From assembly GCF_000019185.1 (NCBI RefSeq), contig NC_010334.1, positions 4,926,001-4,990,000 of the forward strand: 64,000 nucleotides of DNA, written 5' to 3'. This document shows, one piece after another, positions 42,267-53,056 of this stretch (position 1 is its first letter; each line of letters opens with the position of its first letter). The stretch is from Shewanella halifaxensis HAW-EB4 (GTDB taxonomy: Bacteria > Pseudomonadota > Gammaproteobacteria > Enterobacterales > Shewanellaceae). Under the pieces are notes generated by a model. The model saw only the letters and a program-made list of their open reading frames with translations. It had not been told where the DNA came from and did not search any database. Made by a program: the position numbers and the translations under genes.

Positions 42267-44333
42267 TTATAGCGCTTCTGAGACTATCTTCGGCGTAACA
42301 AAAATTAGCAATTCCTGACGCTCATTTTTATCAGAACTATTTCTGAACATAAAACCTAAATATGGGATATCGCCCAATATAGGTACTTTACTGACTTTGG
42401 TAATAAGTTGTTGCTGATAGATCCCGCCTAATACAATCGTCTCACCATGGTCCACCAGCACTTGTGTACCTATACGTTGTGTATCTATTGAAACAGCCTG
42501 TCCTGTCGGTGTATCTACGGTTTTACCTTGTGAATCTTGAGTAATTTCAAGATCTAAAATCACACGGTTATCAGGTGTGATTTGTGGCGTCACGCGCAGT
42601 GACAACACCGCCTTCTTAAAGGTTACCGTTGTGGCACCACTCGAGCTTGCTTCAACATAGGGGATCTCTACACCTTGCTCGATGTAAGCCGCTTTCTGGT
42701 TAGAGGTGGTAATACGCGGGCTAGCAATAATCTCACCCTTATTTTCCTGCTCAAGCGCACTTAACTCAAGATCGAGTACTGTGCCATCGGCAAGCTTTGC
42801 CACATGAAATGCAATACTTGTTGGGTTAGCTACAGCTGCGGGAAGATTAACGTTTAAACGATCGCTTAAGCTTGGAACGATACCATTTGCGATATCTCCA
42901 GCACCTTCAAGACTACCTGAAGTGCCTTTATCTCCTTGCTGGTCAGTTACCCCCCAGCGTACACCAAGATCTTCTGAAACATCGTCTTTTACCGTCACCA
43001 TACGCGCTTCAATCAATACCTGTTTGATTGGAATATCTAGCACTTCAATTAAGCGATGAACATTTTCAAGCGTCTCTTCGGTATCTTTAACCAATAGTGT
43101 GTTAGTACGTTCATCGACAGCCACACTTCCACGAGCAGTTAGAAGGCTTGAGTCCTCTCCCTTTAACAGTGCCGCAATATCTTTAGCTTTGGCATAATTA
43201 ATCTGTAAATACTCAGAATATAGCGGTGCAAGCTGCTTCACTTCCTGTCGATTCTTTAACTCTTGGCTCTCGCGGATAGCGATCTCTTCGCTAGGCGCAA
43301 TCATTAAGATATTACCTTCAATACGCTTATCTAGACCTTTAGCTTGTAAAATAAGATCTAATGCTTGATCCCAAGGCACATCATCCAACCTTAAGGTGAT
43401 ATCGCCTTCAACCGTGTCACTGGTCACTAGGTTAAAGTTATTGTAATCGGCAATAATCTGCAGCACGGTTCTAACCGAAATATTCTGGAAGTTTAACGAT
43501 AGCGAACGTCCATCATATTTCTTCTCTTCCTTAACGATATTCATGCGTTCGCTTTTCTTCATCGTTAACTTGAACAAACTGCCATCTTGCTGATAGTTGT
43601 ATTCATAGTCACCGTCAATATCGATAAGAAAACGGGCAGTAAGATCTTCTTTAAAAGTTTCAAAGCTCTTAACTGGGGTCGCGAAGTCATACACATCCAT
43701 GACATATAAGAAGTCACGATTAATATCTGTATTGTAAAGTTTAAGCTCTAATTTGGCTCCAACTTGCTCAACGTTAGCAGCCACAGAGCTATTATTTAGC
43801 TTAACCAATAATTCACCACCACCATCTGCGGTGCGACGAAAATCAATATTTTCAATGTTATTAACGAAAGGGCTTTCACTACTTGCACCTTCGCTAGCGA
43901 CTTCATCGTTAATGGTTAAACGATAGGTATTACCGACGACCTTACCTTGATACGGCTTTACCTTGTCTAGACCAATAAACACTTGCAAGTCATTGCCATT
44001 GGGTACAGTACTTACCGTTTCAACACCTACGGTTTTAATCGGTAAGGTTTGCTTTTCTAGCGCAGAAATACTGTTATCAAATCCCAAAATGATCTGCGCT
44101 GGCGAGGCCTTTAGATCAATATCAGGTTCTTGAATATCATTCTCAAAAACCAACTGTAACTCAAGTTGGTGATCAACAACGGCGTGATATTTCACATCAA
44201 TGAGTCGGTTAGCTGCATACGAATGCTGAGTCATACCAACGATTAATACGAAACCAATAATAGCCTTAACTAAAGGCATCACCTTAAAACTGGCTTTTGA
44301 CGTGGTTGAAGATCTCATTGTTCCCTCAGTCAT
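42267..44333 (-). CDS. pilQ: Type IV pilus secretin PilQ
   Basis: Forms the outer-membrane channel through which type IV pili extend. 688 aa: signal peptide, two AMIN domains in the first ~250 residues, a secretin/TonB short N-terminal domain (SLNFQNISVRTVLQIIADYN), an N1-type domain (VRWGVTDQQ region precedes the barrel) and the C-terminal secretin barrel with VPILGDIPYLGFMFR and ELLIFVTPKI. Confidence 0.95.
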   Translation of the reverse strand: MTEGTMRSSTTSKASFKVMPLVKAIIGFVLIVGMTQHSYAANRLIDVKYHAVVDHQLELQLVFENDIQEPDIDLKASPAQIILGFDNSISALEKQTLPIKTVGVETVSTVPNGNDLQVFIGLDKVKPYQGKVVGNTYRLTINDEVASEGASSESPFVNNIENIDFRRTADGGGELLVKLNNSSVAANVEQVGAKLELKLYNTDINRDFLYVMDVYDFATPVKSFETFKEDLTARFLIDIDGDYEYNYQQDGSLFKLTMKKSERMNIVKEEKKYDGRSLSLNFQNISVRTVLQIIADYNNFNLVTSDTVEGDITLRLDDVPWDQALDLILQAKGLDKRIEGNILMIAPSEEIAIRESQELKNRQEVKQLAPLYSEYLQINYAKAKDIAALLKGEDSSLLTARGSVAVDERTNTLLVKDTEETLENVHRLIEVLDIPIKQVLIEARMVTVKDDVSEDLGVRWGVTDQQGDKGTSGSLEGAGDIANGIVPSLSDRLNVNLPAAVANPTSIAFHVAKLADGTVLDLELSALEQENKGEIIASPRITTSNQKAAYIEQGVEIPYVEASSSGATTVTFKKAVLSLRVTPQITPDNRVILDLEITQDSQGKTVDTPTGQAVSIDTQRIGTQVLVDHGETIVLGGIYQQQLITKVSKVPILGDIPYLGFMFRNSSDKNERQELLIFVTPKIVSEAL

Positions 44334-44339
44334 CTCTTA

Positions 44340-44858
44340 TTATTCTCCAGTCAATTCCATACTACTGTTGCGTTCCGTCCAGCAGCCAGATCCATCTGGG
44401 ATTAATTCTATTATTTCGACACTTTGTGGTGTTACGTTAGCTATTTGCCCATGATAGAGACCTAGATATTGGCCCGCACCTAAACGGTAAACACTGCCAT
44501 CGGTTGTCTCAAGCAAAGCCCAAATCTCATCATTCTCACTCAAAGTACCTCGCATTCTTAGGTTGTCTAATGCGTAGGTTTCTAGTCGCCCTTTACGGCG
44601 CTTAAGATCCGGTTGCAAGCAGTCCTTCGTCGTGTCGATGACCTCTTCCGTCAACTCCCTTGAAGGTGGCACATATGGACTTCTCATTAAGTCTGCTTGA
44701 TAAGCAAAATGCTCAAATTTTGGCGTTTCTTTTAACGGGGGAATATGAGCAACATGCTGAGTTTTAGTCGTTGTAACAAACAACTCAAGATCGCTTTTAT
44801 CCCCGATACACCCCGTCAGCAAAACACTCATCATTATAAGCGGTAGCAATTTCATCAT
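44340..44858 (-). CDS. pilP: Type IV pilus lipoprotein PilP
   Basis: Inner-membrane lipoprotein that links the PilMNO platform to PilQ. 172 aa, signal with lipobox MSVLLTGCIG, then the PilP beta domain: KGRLETYALDNLRMRGTL, EDGSVYRLGAGQYLG-like sequence (here DGSVYRLGAGQYLG) and VEIIELIPDGSGCW. Overlaps pilO by 4 bp. Confidence 0.93.
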   Translation of the reverse strand: MMKLLPLIMMSVLLTGCIGDKSDLELFVTTTKTQHVAHIPPLKETPKFEHFAYQADLMRSPYVPPSRELTEEVIDTTKDCLQPDLKRRKGRLETYALDNLRMRGTLSENDEIWALLETTDGSVYRLGAGQYLGLYHGQIANVTPQSVEIIELIPDGSGCWTERNSSMELTGE

Positions 44859-45475
44859 TTTGCTGCCCCCTTCTTATCTTTATCCGGTAACTCTGCGCCC
44901 TCTTTAAAGCGGTAAGTTTTTGCTAAAATATCCATACCTAGTGCGCCAGAGTCATTTCGTCTAATAACAAAGTCATGCAAACTGACGATACGCGGGAGTT
45001 TAGCCACCCCCCCAACTAAATGACCTAGCTCATGGTAGTCACCACTGACAACAATCTTTATAGGGAATTCGATATAAAAATCGCGGGCGATTTCTGATTC
45101 CCAATCTAGGCTCTTAATATTTAACCCTGAATCTGTCGCCACGAAAGTAATGTCGTCTAGCAAGCCTGGCATTTCATTTCTTGAAGGTAGCATCTTTAAA
45201 AGTTCAGCAAACTGCACTTCCATTATTGCCAGTTGTTCACGATATAACTTTAAATTCGCAGCCAATTGATACTTCGACTTAAAGTCTGTTTTTAACTGTT
45301 GTTCTTTGGCCTCTTCAACATTCAGCGAATCCAGAGCATCTGAAACAAATAGGAAGTAACCACCAACAAACACGCACACAGCCAACGTTGCAGCAAACAC
45401 AACTTTGACTAGCTGTGGCCAAGCACCGATGTTTTCAAAATCAATATCGTTAAACTGACTCAAGTCGAGGTTCAT
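44855..45475 (-). CDS. pilO: Type IV pilus assembly protein PilO
   Basis: Inner-membrane partner of PilN. 206 aa with one N-terminal transmembrane helix (VVFAATLAVCVFVGGYFLF), a coiled coil and the ferredoxin-like C-terminal domain (FPIKIVVSGDYHELGHLVGG). It overlaps both pilN and pilP by 4 bp, showing translational coupling. Confidence 0.93.
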   Translation of the reverse strand: MNLDLSQFNDIDFENIGAWPQLVKVVFAATLAVCVFVGGYFLFVSDALDSLNVEEAKEQQLKTDFKSKYQLAANLKLYREQLAIMEVQFAELLKMLPSRNEMPGLLDDITFVATDSGLNIKSLDWESEIARDFYIEFPIKIVVSGDYHELGHLVGGVAKLPRIVSLHDFVIRRNDSGALGMDILAKTYRFKEGAELPDKDKKGAAK

Positions 45476-46053
45476 TTGCTAGCCCCTTTGATTTCATCGG
45501 CGTTTTGACCATCGCCATTGATGATTGTCACTCTCAACGTGAAGCGCTGCAGCTGTCTCAACTCTTCATTTTGCGCCACAATTGATTGCATATTAGGATC
45601 CTGCAACCAAGCTGAGGCCGCGATCTTTCTCATCATATTGGCGACGTTATTGTTAGACTCACTTCGTCCCTCTATCCACAGCATGCTGCCTTTCTTTTCG
45701 ATGCTAGAAAGGTAAATCCCAGGCGGTACCACACGCACTAATTCATCTAAAACATGGGTGGGTAAGTTTCTCGACTGCTGCAGCCCCAAAATAATTTCCG
45801 TGCGCCTTTCGATATCTTCTTTACGGGTGCGGATTTTGGTAATTTCGGCGATCTGCGATTCCAGAAGTTGGATCTCAGATTGTAGATAGGCATTACGACT
45901 TTTTTGATCATCGATAAACATATCGATTGCCATCAAGGACAGATAAACCACTAAACCAGAAACCAAGAAGACTAACGCTAAAATACCGGTGTAATCACGC
46001 TTCTGCTTCTCTCTTGCCTCTTCACGCCAAGGTAATAAGTTTATGTTCGCCAT
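45472..46053 (-). CDS. pilN: Type IV pilus assembly protein PilN
   Basis: 193-aa inner-membrane protein. The cytoplasmic tip ANINLLPWREEAREKQKRDY is the conserved PilM-binding motif (INLLPWR). It is followed by a transmembrane helix, a coiled coil and a periplasmic alpha/beta domain. Overlaps pilM by 13 bp. Confidence 0.95.
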   Translation of the reverse strand: MANINLLPWREEAREKQKRDYTGILALVFLVSGLVVYLSLMAIDMFIDDQKSRNAYLQSEIQLLESQIAEITKIRTRKEDIERRTEIILGLQQSRNLPTHVLDELVRVVPPGIYLSSIEKKGSMLWIEGRSESNNNVANMMRKIAASAWLQDPNMQSIVAQNEELRQLQRFTLRVTIINGDGQNADEIKGASK

Positions 46054-47120
46054 TCTGAATAGCTCCTTAGCGCTAATCCACAGGCCAACATATATTTGCT
46101 AATTTGCGGCTGTAAGTGATTTTTTATCGCCTCATCGGCATGTAAGCAACCTTGGAATGGGTCGGCAATAATCGTATGAACACCGAGCTCATTAACCATT
46201 AGGTTAGCCATACCTTCAAGCTTAGATGTACCACCACACAACACAATATGATCGACTTTATCGCGACCACTAGACGTGCAGTAAATTTGCAGTGTTCTCT
46301 TGATTTGTTGTAATAACTGAGTCTGGAATGGTGATAAGACTTCAAATACATAATTGCGCGGTAGATCGCCCTCAAGCTTAGCTTTTTCAGCCTGCTCATA
46401 GGTCATACCATAAAAAGATAAAATAGACTGGGTAAACTGCTCACCACCAAAAGCTTGCTCTCGTACAAATGTTGTTTCACCGTGCTCAACAACAGAAAAT
46501 GTGGTGATGTTGGCACCAATATCCACCAGCGCGACGACTTTGTCGCTAATATCATCAGGCAGTTGGCCAGCGATAATGTCAAAAGAACGCCCTAACGCAT
46601 AACCTTCAACATCAACCACTTTAGCTTCTAGACTTACCGCATCGAGTGAGTCGCTTAAGCTATCGATATTTTCGCTGCGACAAGCACTTAATAGCACATC
46701 TACTTTGGTGGGATCGGTACGATTAGTACTTAACGTTTCAAAATCAATATTCACTTCATCGAGCGAGTAAGGAATAAGGTTGTCGGCTTCAATTTCAATT
46801 TGAGCCTCCATCTCTTCTTCACTTAATGCAGAATCCATATAAATAACTTTGGTCATGACCGCTGAGCCAGAAACAGCGACTGCAGCAAATTTGGTAGACT
46901 TGGGTAATACACGCTTTATCTGTTTTAACGCGTCAACAACGGCGTCGCTATCACGAATTTCATGATCATTAACGGCTCCTTTTTTCAAAGGAACGGCAGC
47001 ATGGCTTAATATTTTATACCCATCAGCAGTCTTACTCAGCAGTATCGCTTTAACTTCATGGGATCCCACATCTATCCCAACCATCTGCGGAGCCTGACGC
47101 TTCCAAAACTTAGAAAGCAT
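46041..47120 (-). CDS. pilM: Type IV pilus assembly ATPase-fold protein PilM
   Basis: Cytoplasmic actin-like protein that binds the PilN tip. 359 aa, with MVGIDVGSHEVKAILLS (phosphate 1 loop), ALVDIGANITTFSVVEHGE (phosphate 2) and IVLCGGTSKLEGMANLM (adenosine motif), as in FtsA-like proteins. First gene of pilMNOPQ; divergent from mrcA. Confidence 0.95.
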   Translation of the reverse strand: MLSKFWKRQAPQMVGIDVGSHEVKAILLSKTADGYKILSHAAVPLKKGAVNDHEIRDSDAVVDALKQIKRVLPKSTKFAAVAVSGSAVMTKVIYMDSALSEEEMEAQIEIEADNLIPYSLDEVNIDFETLSTNRTDPTKVDVLLSACRSENIDSLSDSLDAVSLEAKVVDVEGYALGRSFDIIAGQLPDDISDKVVALVDIGANITTFSVVEHGETTFVREQAFGGEQFTQSILSFYGMTYEQAEKAKLEGDLPRNYVFEVLSPFQTQLLQQIKRTLQIYCTSSGRDKVDHIVLCGGTSKLEGMANLMVNELGVHTIIADPFQGCLHADEAIKNHLQPQISKYMLACGLALRSYSEWRT

Positions 47121-47552
47121 AGTCCAAGGTCACTTTTATAGTTATAGTATCCAAAGTAGATTAGCACAAAATCAACTCGTTATAGTTATTTGTACAAAAT
47201 GTTTCTCGATTTTACAATTGCCATTTTTTTGACTCCAAACACTCACTTATAAGTAACTTTGGCACGAACACGCAGAATATCGGCTACATTTCCAACATAA
47301 CGACTACCAATCCATTTGCGATAGCGATATAACCCGAAAAGACAGCAAATATCAGTCATAATAACTACTTTCATTAATCTGAAGTGATTGATTTATATTC
47401 TTACATTAATTAACTTTTCGACGATATTCCCATCAAAATAGTCATTGCAAAGAAGTTATCAAGAAAAAAGCTCAACCTAATCGGACGACAAGACTTCACC
47501 ATTTATGCCATGGCTTATATACTATTGTTCTTAATTTAATTCTTGGAATATT
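47121..47552. promoter_or_regulatory. Divergent intergenic region between pilM and mrcA
   Basis: 432 bp with no supportable gene; A/T-rich. It must hold the promoters of pilMNOPQ (minus) and mrcA (plus), but I see no clear operator or repeat in it. Confidence 0.4.
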
Positions 47553-50105
47553 GTGGTGAAGTGGTTAAAACGACTTTTTATAGCTTTCTTTAGCCTAGGT
47601 TTACTTGGCGTCGCTGCAATTGCTGCAGCTTATTTTTATGTATTGCCAGATCTACCAGACGTTACAACGCTAAAGACCGTAAAACTGCAAACTCCACTTC
47701 GTATTTATAGCAGTGACGGAAAACTGATCTCTCAGTTTGGTGAGAAACGCCGTATTCCACTTAAGCTAGAGGAGGTTCCTAAGCCTCTACTACAAGCTTT
47801 TATCGCCACAGAAGATGCCCGATTTTATGAGCACAAGGGTATCGATCCGATTGGTATTTTACGCGCAGCCTCTGTGATGCTAACCACGGGTCAAAAGAAG
47901 CAAGGTGCCAGTACCATTACCATGCAGGTAGCGCGCAACTTCTTTTTAACTCGCGATAAAACCATTATCCGTAAAGTAAAAGAGATTTTTATCTCGATTC
48001 ATATCGAGCAGCTACTTACAAAAGATGAAATTCTTGAGTTATATGTAAACCGCATTTATCTAGGACAACGTGCCTATGGTGTTGGAGCTGCGGCTCAAGT
48101 GTATTACGGCAAAGAAGTCAGCGAACTGACTTTACCTGAAATGGCTGTTATCGCTGGTCTGCCTAAAGCGCCTTCAACTCTTAATCCTATTACCTCTAAA
48201 GCTCGAGCAAAAGCGCGTCGTAACGTGGTATTGATGCGAATGAACGAAGTGGGCTATATCAATAGCGCTGAGTACCAAGCTGCGCTGGATAGCCCTATTA
48301 CCGCAAAATATCACGGAGCTGTGATCGATCTATATGCACCTTATATTTCTGAGATGGCTCGTGACTATTTAGTCGACAAGTATGGTGAAGAAGAAGCCTA
48401 TACCGGTGGTTACGATATCTACACCACTGTTGATTCTAAGCTACAGCTCGATGCTCAAAGAGCGCTGCGTAATAACGTCTACTCCTATGATGAACGTCAC
48501 GGTTACCGCGGCCGAGTCAAAGAACTATGGACAACGACCACTTTAGAGCCTGAAGAGATCACCGCGAAGTTAAAGCAAACTGGTGCATTCCAAGGTATGT
48601 TCCCTGCTGCTGTGTTGTCAGTTAATGAACAAACTGCCACGGTAATGAATGCCAAAGGTGAAACCATTGAACTGCCATGGGACGGTATCAAATGGGCGCG
48701 TAAATTTATCACCAACAAACGCCAGGGTAAGGCTCCTAAACTCGCATCCGATGTATTAAAGCCAGGTGAACAAGTTTGGATCCGCAACAATGGTAACTTC
48801 TGGCAATTAAGCCAAGTACCATTAGTCGCCAGCGCCCTAGTCTCTCTCGATCCACATGATGGCGCTATTCGCAACTTGGTTGGCGGTTTCAGCTTCTATA
48901 CAAGCCAATATAACCGTGTGACTCAGGCTAAGCGTCAGTTAGGTTCAAACATCAAACCTTTCATCTATAGTGCTGCGCTAGAAAAAGGCTATACCCTTGC
49001 CACACTGATTAATAACGCACCGATTAATAAGCCCGATACCAGACAAGGCACAGCTTGGCGCCCTAAAAACTCACCCGATGTTTATGGTGGCCCGACACGC
49101 CTGCGTGTTGGTTTAGCGCAATCGATTAACGTGATGTCTGTTAGGGCGATGCGTTATGCCAGTCTTGATACCACGATTGCCGAACTAGTTAAGTTTGGTT
49201 TTGACCCAGCAGACTTGCCCCGTAATGAATCTATTGCCTTAGGCTCACCATCGGTGACGCCACTGCAAGTCGTCACAGCATTCTCTGTATTTGCTAATGG
49301 CGGCTTCTTAGTTGAGCCATACTTTATCGAGCGCGTAGAAACCGCTAACGGTGACATTGTAGAGCAAGCCAACCCAACTCTAGCCTGCAAACCTCCTATT
49401 GCAGAGCAAGCAATAACTGAAGACCCATTCGCCGCTATGGCAAATGAGCTTCAGACAAGTACCAAACCACTAGAAGCACAATCGCAGGCAGATGAAGCTC
49501 TGCAGTGTGGCGATGCTGGTTCTCGCTATGCACCGCAGATTATTTCTGAGCAAACGGCTTTCTTGATCACTCAAGCTCTAAAAAGTGTGATCTGGGGCGG
49601 TGGAGACTGGAGTAAAGGTACCGGCTGGAACGGTACAGCGTGGCGCGCCGCAAGAGTGGTCAAGCGTCGAGATATTGCAGGTAAAACAGGTACCACTAAC
49701 GAATCTCGTGATACTTGGTTTAGTGGATACAATCCAAAACTTGCCACCACAGTTTGGGTCGGTTTCGACGATCATAGCCAAGAACTCGGCCGTACGAGCT
49801 GGAACGCTAACGGTGCTAAAGATCAAATATCACTCGCAGAAGCGGGGGCGAAAACTGCAGGACCAGGTTGGAATGAGTTTATGAAGGATGCTCTCGCGGG
49901 CACACCAGAAGTGCCGATGTCGACTCCAGAGGGGATTGTGTCTGCAAGAATTGATTTGGCGACAGGTAAACTGACTCGCAAAACTGACTATACCAGTAAC
50001 TTTGAGTACTTTATTACTGGTACAGAGCCAACGGAATATGTGACCGATCAAGAAGATAATAGCGATATCTTTATCGACAAGTCTGAAGAGGACTTATTCC
50101 AATAA
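47553..50105 (+). CDS. mrcA: Penicillin-binding protein 1A (bifunctional)
   Basis: Bifunctional peptidoglycan synthase. 850 aa: N-terminal membrane anchor, transglycosylase domain with ATEDARFYEHKGIDPIG (catalytic glutamate) and GASTITMQVARNFFL, an OB-like insertion, then transpeptidase motifs SxxK in LGSNIKPF, SIN in GLAQSINVMS and KTGTTNES. Start is GTG at 47553 or 47556. The activator LpoA is encoded at 29242. Confidence 0.96.
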   Translation: MVKWLKRLFIAFFSLGLLGVAAIAAAYFYVLPDLPDVTTLKTVKLQTPLRIYSSDGKLISQFGEKRRIPLKLEEVPKPLLQAFIATEDARFYEHKGIDPIGILRAASVMLTTGQKKQGASTITMQVARNFFLTRDKTIIRKVKEIFISIHIEQLLTKDEILELYVNRIYLGQRAYGVGAAAQVYYGKEVSELTLPEMAVIAGLPKAPSTLNPITSKARAKARRNVVLMRMNEVGYINSAEYQAALDSPITAKYHGAVIDLYAPYISEMARDYLVDKYGEEEAYTGGYDIYTTVDSKLQLDAQRALRNNVYSYDERHGYRGRVKELWTTTTLEPEEITAKLKQTGAFQGMFPAAVLSVNEQTATVMNAKGETIELPWDGIKWARKFITNKRQGKAPKLASDVLKPGEQVWIRNNGNFWQLSQVPLVASALVSLDPHDGAIRNLVGGFSFYTSQYNRVTQAKRQLGSNIKPFIYSAALEKGYTLATLINNAPINKPDTRQGTAWRPKNSPDVYGGPTRLRVGLAQSINVMSVRAMRYASLDTTIAELVKFGFDPADLPRNESIALGSPSVTPLQVVTAFSVFANGGFLVEPYFIERVETANGDIVEQANPTLACKPPIAEQAITEDPFAAMANELQTSTKPLEAQSQADEALQCGDAGSRYAPQIISEQTAFLITQALKSVIWGGGDWSKGTGWNGTAWRAARVVKRRDIAGKTGTTNESRDTWFSGYNPKLATTVWVGFDDHSQELGRTSWNANGAKDQISLAEAGAKTAGPGWNEFMKDALAGTPEVPMSTPEGIVSARIDLATGKLTRKTDYTSNFEYFITGTEPTEYVTDQEDNSDIFIDKSEEDLFQ

Positions 50106-50149
50106 AGCTCTATTCCTAACTCAATAGCTTGTGGCAAAAGTAAGCTACA

Positions 50150-50185
50150 AAAATGCGGTTATTGCTAACACAATAACCGCATTTT
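50150..50185. terminator. Bidirectional terminator between mrcA and argH
   Basis: AAAATGCGGTTATTG pairs fully with CAATAACCGCATTTT around CTAACA; a T-run follows on the plus strand. It serves mrcA and possibly argH. Confidence 0.85.
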
Positions 50186-50270
50186 TTATATTCATCACTT
50201 AAAAATAAATACTATTGCTTAGGCGTATATTCCAACTAGCCACAATGACATTTTACTCTGCCTGTATTCG

Positions 50271-51638
50271 CTAACTCGCTTGTTTTACTGCCAGCGCACT
50301 CTTTACCTGCGGTAATGATGTACCACCTAGCGCCTCACGTTTTGCTAAGCAAGACTCAATAGTGAGGCAATCATATACATCTGCATCAATCACAGCGCTG
50401 AATGCTTGTAGCTCTTCTAGAGTTAAGTCTTCTAACGGAGTTTGCTTAGCAATCGCACTAACAACCGCTTCGCCTACGACATGATGCGCCTCTCTAAAAG
50501 GCATCCCCTTAGCCACAAGGTAATCCGCCAGCTCTGTCGAATTAGCGTAACCTTGCTTGGCTGCACTCAGCGTTTTCTCACGATTTACTTTTAAACCACT
50601 TAAGACTAACGCTGCCATTTCGAGACAAATTGACCAGCTATCCATCACATCGAATAGACCTTCTTTGTCCTCTTGCATATCTTTGTTATACGCAAGTGGC
50701 AGTGCCTTCATGGTGGTTAAAATGCCCATTAAGCTACCGTATACACGACCCGTTTTGCCTCTGATCAACTCGAGCGCATCTGGGTTTTTCTTTTGTGGCA
50801 TCAATGAAGAGCCTGAGGTCACTTCATCATCGAGATCGATAAAGCCCGCCTCACCACTATTAAAGAAAATTAAGTCTTCTGCCATACGGCTTAGGTGCAT
50901 CATGCTAATAGAAGCATCGCTGCAGATCTCAATAACATGGTCTCTGTCCGATACCGTGTCTAAACTGTTTAACGTTGGTGATGCAAAACCTAAGGATTTT
51001 GCCAGCTTGACTCTATCCATAGGGTACGCCGTACCCGCTAAGGCCCCGGTGCCTAACGGGCAGGTATCGGCGCGCTTTAACGCGTCTTGCAGACGGCTAA
51101 TGTCACGCTCAAACATCTCGACATAAGCAAGGCACCAATGACCAAACACCACTGGCTGCGCTCTTTGCAGGTGGGTATAGCCCGGCATAACCGCATCGAG
51201 TTCACGCTCGGCAAGCTCAATCAGAGCCGCTCTTAAATTAGCCAGTAAACCTAATAACTGCTCGCCCTCTTTCTTACACCAAAGCTTAAGATCCGTGGCG
51301 ACTTGATCGTTGCGAGAACGACCCGTGTGTAATTTTTTGCCTAAATCCCCAACCTTGGCGATCAGCGACTGCTCGACGAAGCTGTGTATGTCTTCGGCGC
51401 CTGATGCGATGATCAGCTGTGGATTATCGATCGTTTCCGCGAGCAACTCATTCAATGCATGATGCAGATCTTTGCACTCTTGCTCGGTTAAAATTCCCAC
51501 CTGAGTGATCGCACTCGCCCAAGCAATCGAGCCCACAATATCTTGCTCAATGAGACGAAAGTCCACAGGTAAAGAGTCATTGAATAGTTTAAACAGTGCA
51601 CTGCTCTCTTGGCTAAATCTGCCGCCCCATAATGCCAT
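50271..51638 (-). CDS. argH: Argininosuccinate lyase
   Basis: Last step of arginine synthesis, splitting argininosuccinate. About 455 aa: ALWGGRFSQESSALFKLFND at the N-terminus, KLHTGRSRNDQVATDL, YTHLQRAQPV and the signature SSLMPQKKNPD. The ATG at 51638 has GAGGAAG upstream. Last gene of argCBFGH. Confidence 0.96.
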   Translation of the reverse strand: MALWGGRFSQESSALFKLFNDSLPVDFRLIEQDIVGSIAWASAITQVGILTEQECKDLHHALNELLAETIDNPQLIIASGAEDIHSFVEQSLIAKVGDLGKKLHTGRSRNDQVATDLKLWCKKEGEQLLGLLANLRAALIELAERELDAVMPGYTHLQRAQPVVFGHWCLAYVEMFERDISRLQDALKRADTCPLGTGALAGTAYPMDRVKLAKSLGFASPTLNSLDTVSDRDHVIEICSDASISMMHLSRMAEDLIFFNSGEAGFIDLDDEVTSGSSLMPQKKNPDALELIRGKTGRVYGSLMGILTTMKALPLAYNKDMQEDKEGLFDVMDSWSICLEMAALVLSGLKVNREKTLSAAKQGYANSTELADYLVAKGMPFREAHHVVGEAVVSAIAKQTPLEDLTLEELQAFSAVIDADVYDCLTIESCLAKREALGGTSLPQVKSALAVKQAS

Positions 51639-51748
51639 TTTGACTTCCTCTCTAATGCTAGGTGGGATAACTCCCACCTTTTATCTTTCTGTTTATACAG
51701 CGCTAACGCTATTATGTTAGCGTTCACTAACTTCAGCTAGTTAATAGC

Positions 51749-52987
51749 CTACTTTTGGTTATTCAGTGCTCTGATCCGGCTTGATAACGAATACAAACGG
51801 ATAAAACCTTCGGCATCTTTTTGGTTGTAAACATCATCGGCACCAAATGTCGCAAACGCTTCTGAGTACAAGCTATTTGGTGAACGCTTCTTCACTACAC
51901 TGGCTTGGCCTTTATAAAGCTTAACCACCACTTCACCGTTAATTAAATCCGCTAATGGCTTTGAGGCACCAAGCAGTGACTCACATAATGGGGTAAACCA
52001 ACGACCGTCATAAACAAGGTGCGCCATCTTCGTGCCAATTTGCTCACGCCACTCACGACTCGTTTTATCTAGTACTAGCTCTTCAATCGCTCTTAGCGCC
52101 GCAAACATTACTGTGCCGCCCGGTGTTTCATAACAGCCACGAGACTTCATACCCACGAGCCTGTTTTCGGTGATATCGATTCTGCCGACACCATGAGCAC
52201 CCGCAACTTCGTTTAGTAGCATCAGTGCGTTATAGGGTGATAAGGCCTCACCATTTACTTTGGTGATCTTGCCCTGCTCAAGCTCGAGTGCCACATATTC
52301 AGGCTGATTAGGCGCATCTTCTGGCGCAACCGTCATGGTCCATACACCTTTTGATGGCTCGTTCCATGGATCTTCTAACTCACCGCCTTCGTGAGAAATA
52401 TGCCAAGCGTTAGCATCGCGGCTATAGATCTTAGTGGCTGAAGCAGAAGTCGCAATATTTCGCTCGGCTAGATAGTCGAGCAGATCTTCACGGCTAACCA
52501 TCTCCCATTCACGCCAAGGTGCAATCACTTTTAAGTCTGGCGCTAATGCCGCAAAACAACCTTCAAAACGAACCTGATCATTACCTTTACCGGTACAACC
52601 ATGACAAACTGCATCTGCGCCCACTTTACGTGCCACCTCAACCTGCGCCTTAGCAATAATTGGTCTCGCCATAGAGGTCCCCAATAAATAGGTTCCCTCA
52701 TAGATAGCGCCTGTGGCGATTGTTGGGTAGATATAATCCGCCACCAGCTCTTCTTTCAAGTCAACGATATGACACTCCGAAGCGCCTGAAGCGATGGCTT
52801 TCTCATACAAGCCTTCTAGTTCAGCATCACCTTGGCCTACATCGGCGCAGAAGGCGATAATCTCACAGTCATCATAGGTTTCCTTCAGCCACGGGATAAT
52901 TGCTGAAGTATCTAAGCCCCCGGAATAGGCTAAAACAACCTTTTTAACACCTGCATGCTTAGTTACTGCTGAATTTTCATTGGACAT
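51749..52987 (-). CDS. argG: Argininosuccinate synthase
   Basis: Joins citrulline and aspartate using ATP. 412 aa with VVLAYSGGLDTSAIIPWL (ATP pyrophosphatase loop), CHGCTGKGNDQVRFE and SREWREQIGTKMAHLVYDGR. Middle of the argCBFGH operon. Confidence 0.97.
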   Translation of the reverse strand: MSNENSAVTKHAGVKKVVLAYSGGLDTSAIIPWLKETYDDCEIIAFCADVGQGDAELEGLYEKAIASGASECHIVDLKEELVADYIYPTIATGAIYEGTYLLGTSMARPIIAKAQVEVARKVGADAVCHGCTGKGNDQVRFEGCFAALAPDLKVIAPWREWEMVSREDLLDYLAERNIATSASATKIYSRDANAWHISHEGGELEDPWNEPSKGVWTMTVAPEDAPNQPEYVALELEQGKITKVNGEALSPYNALMLLNEVAGAHGVGRIDITENRLVGMKSRGCYETPGGTVMFAALRAIEELVLDKTSREWREQIGTKMAHLVYDGRWFTPLCESLLGASKPLADLINGEVVVKLYKGQASVVKKRSPNSLYSEAFATFGADDVYNQKDAEGFIRLYSLSSRIRALNNQK

Positions 52988-53056
52988 CTTAATTTCCTAC
53001 TACTTATTTATTACTCAACTCACTAACGCAAGTTGACTGTTTTTTTTCTTAAAAAA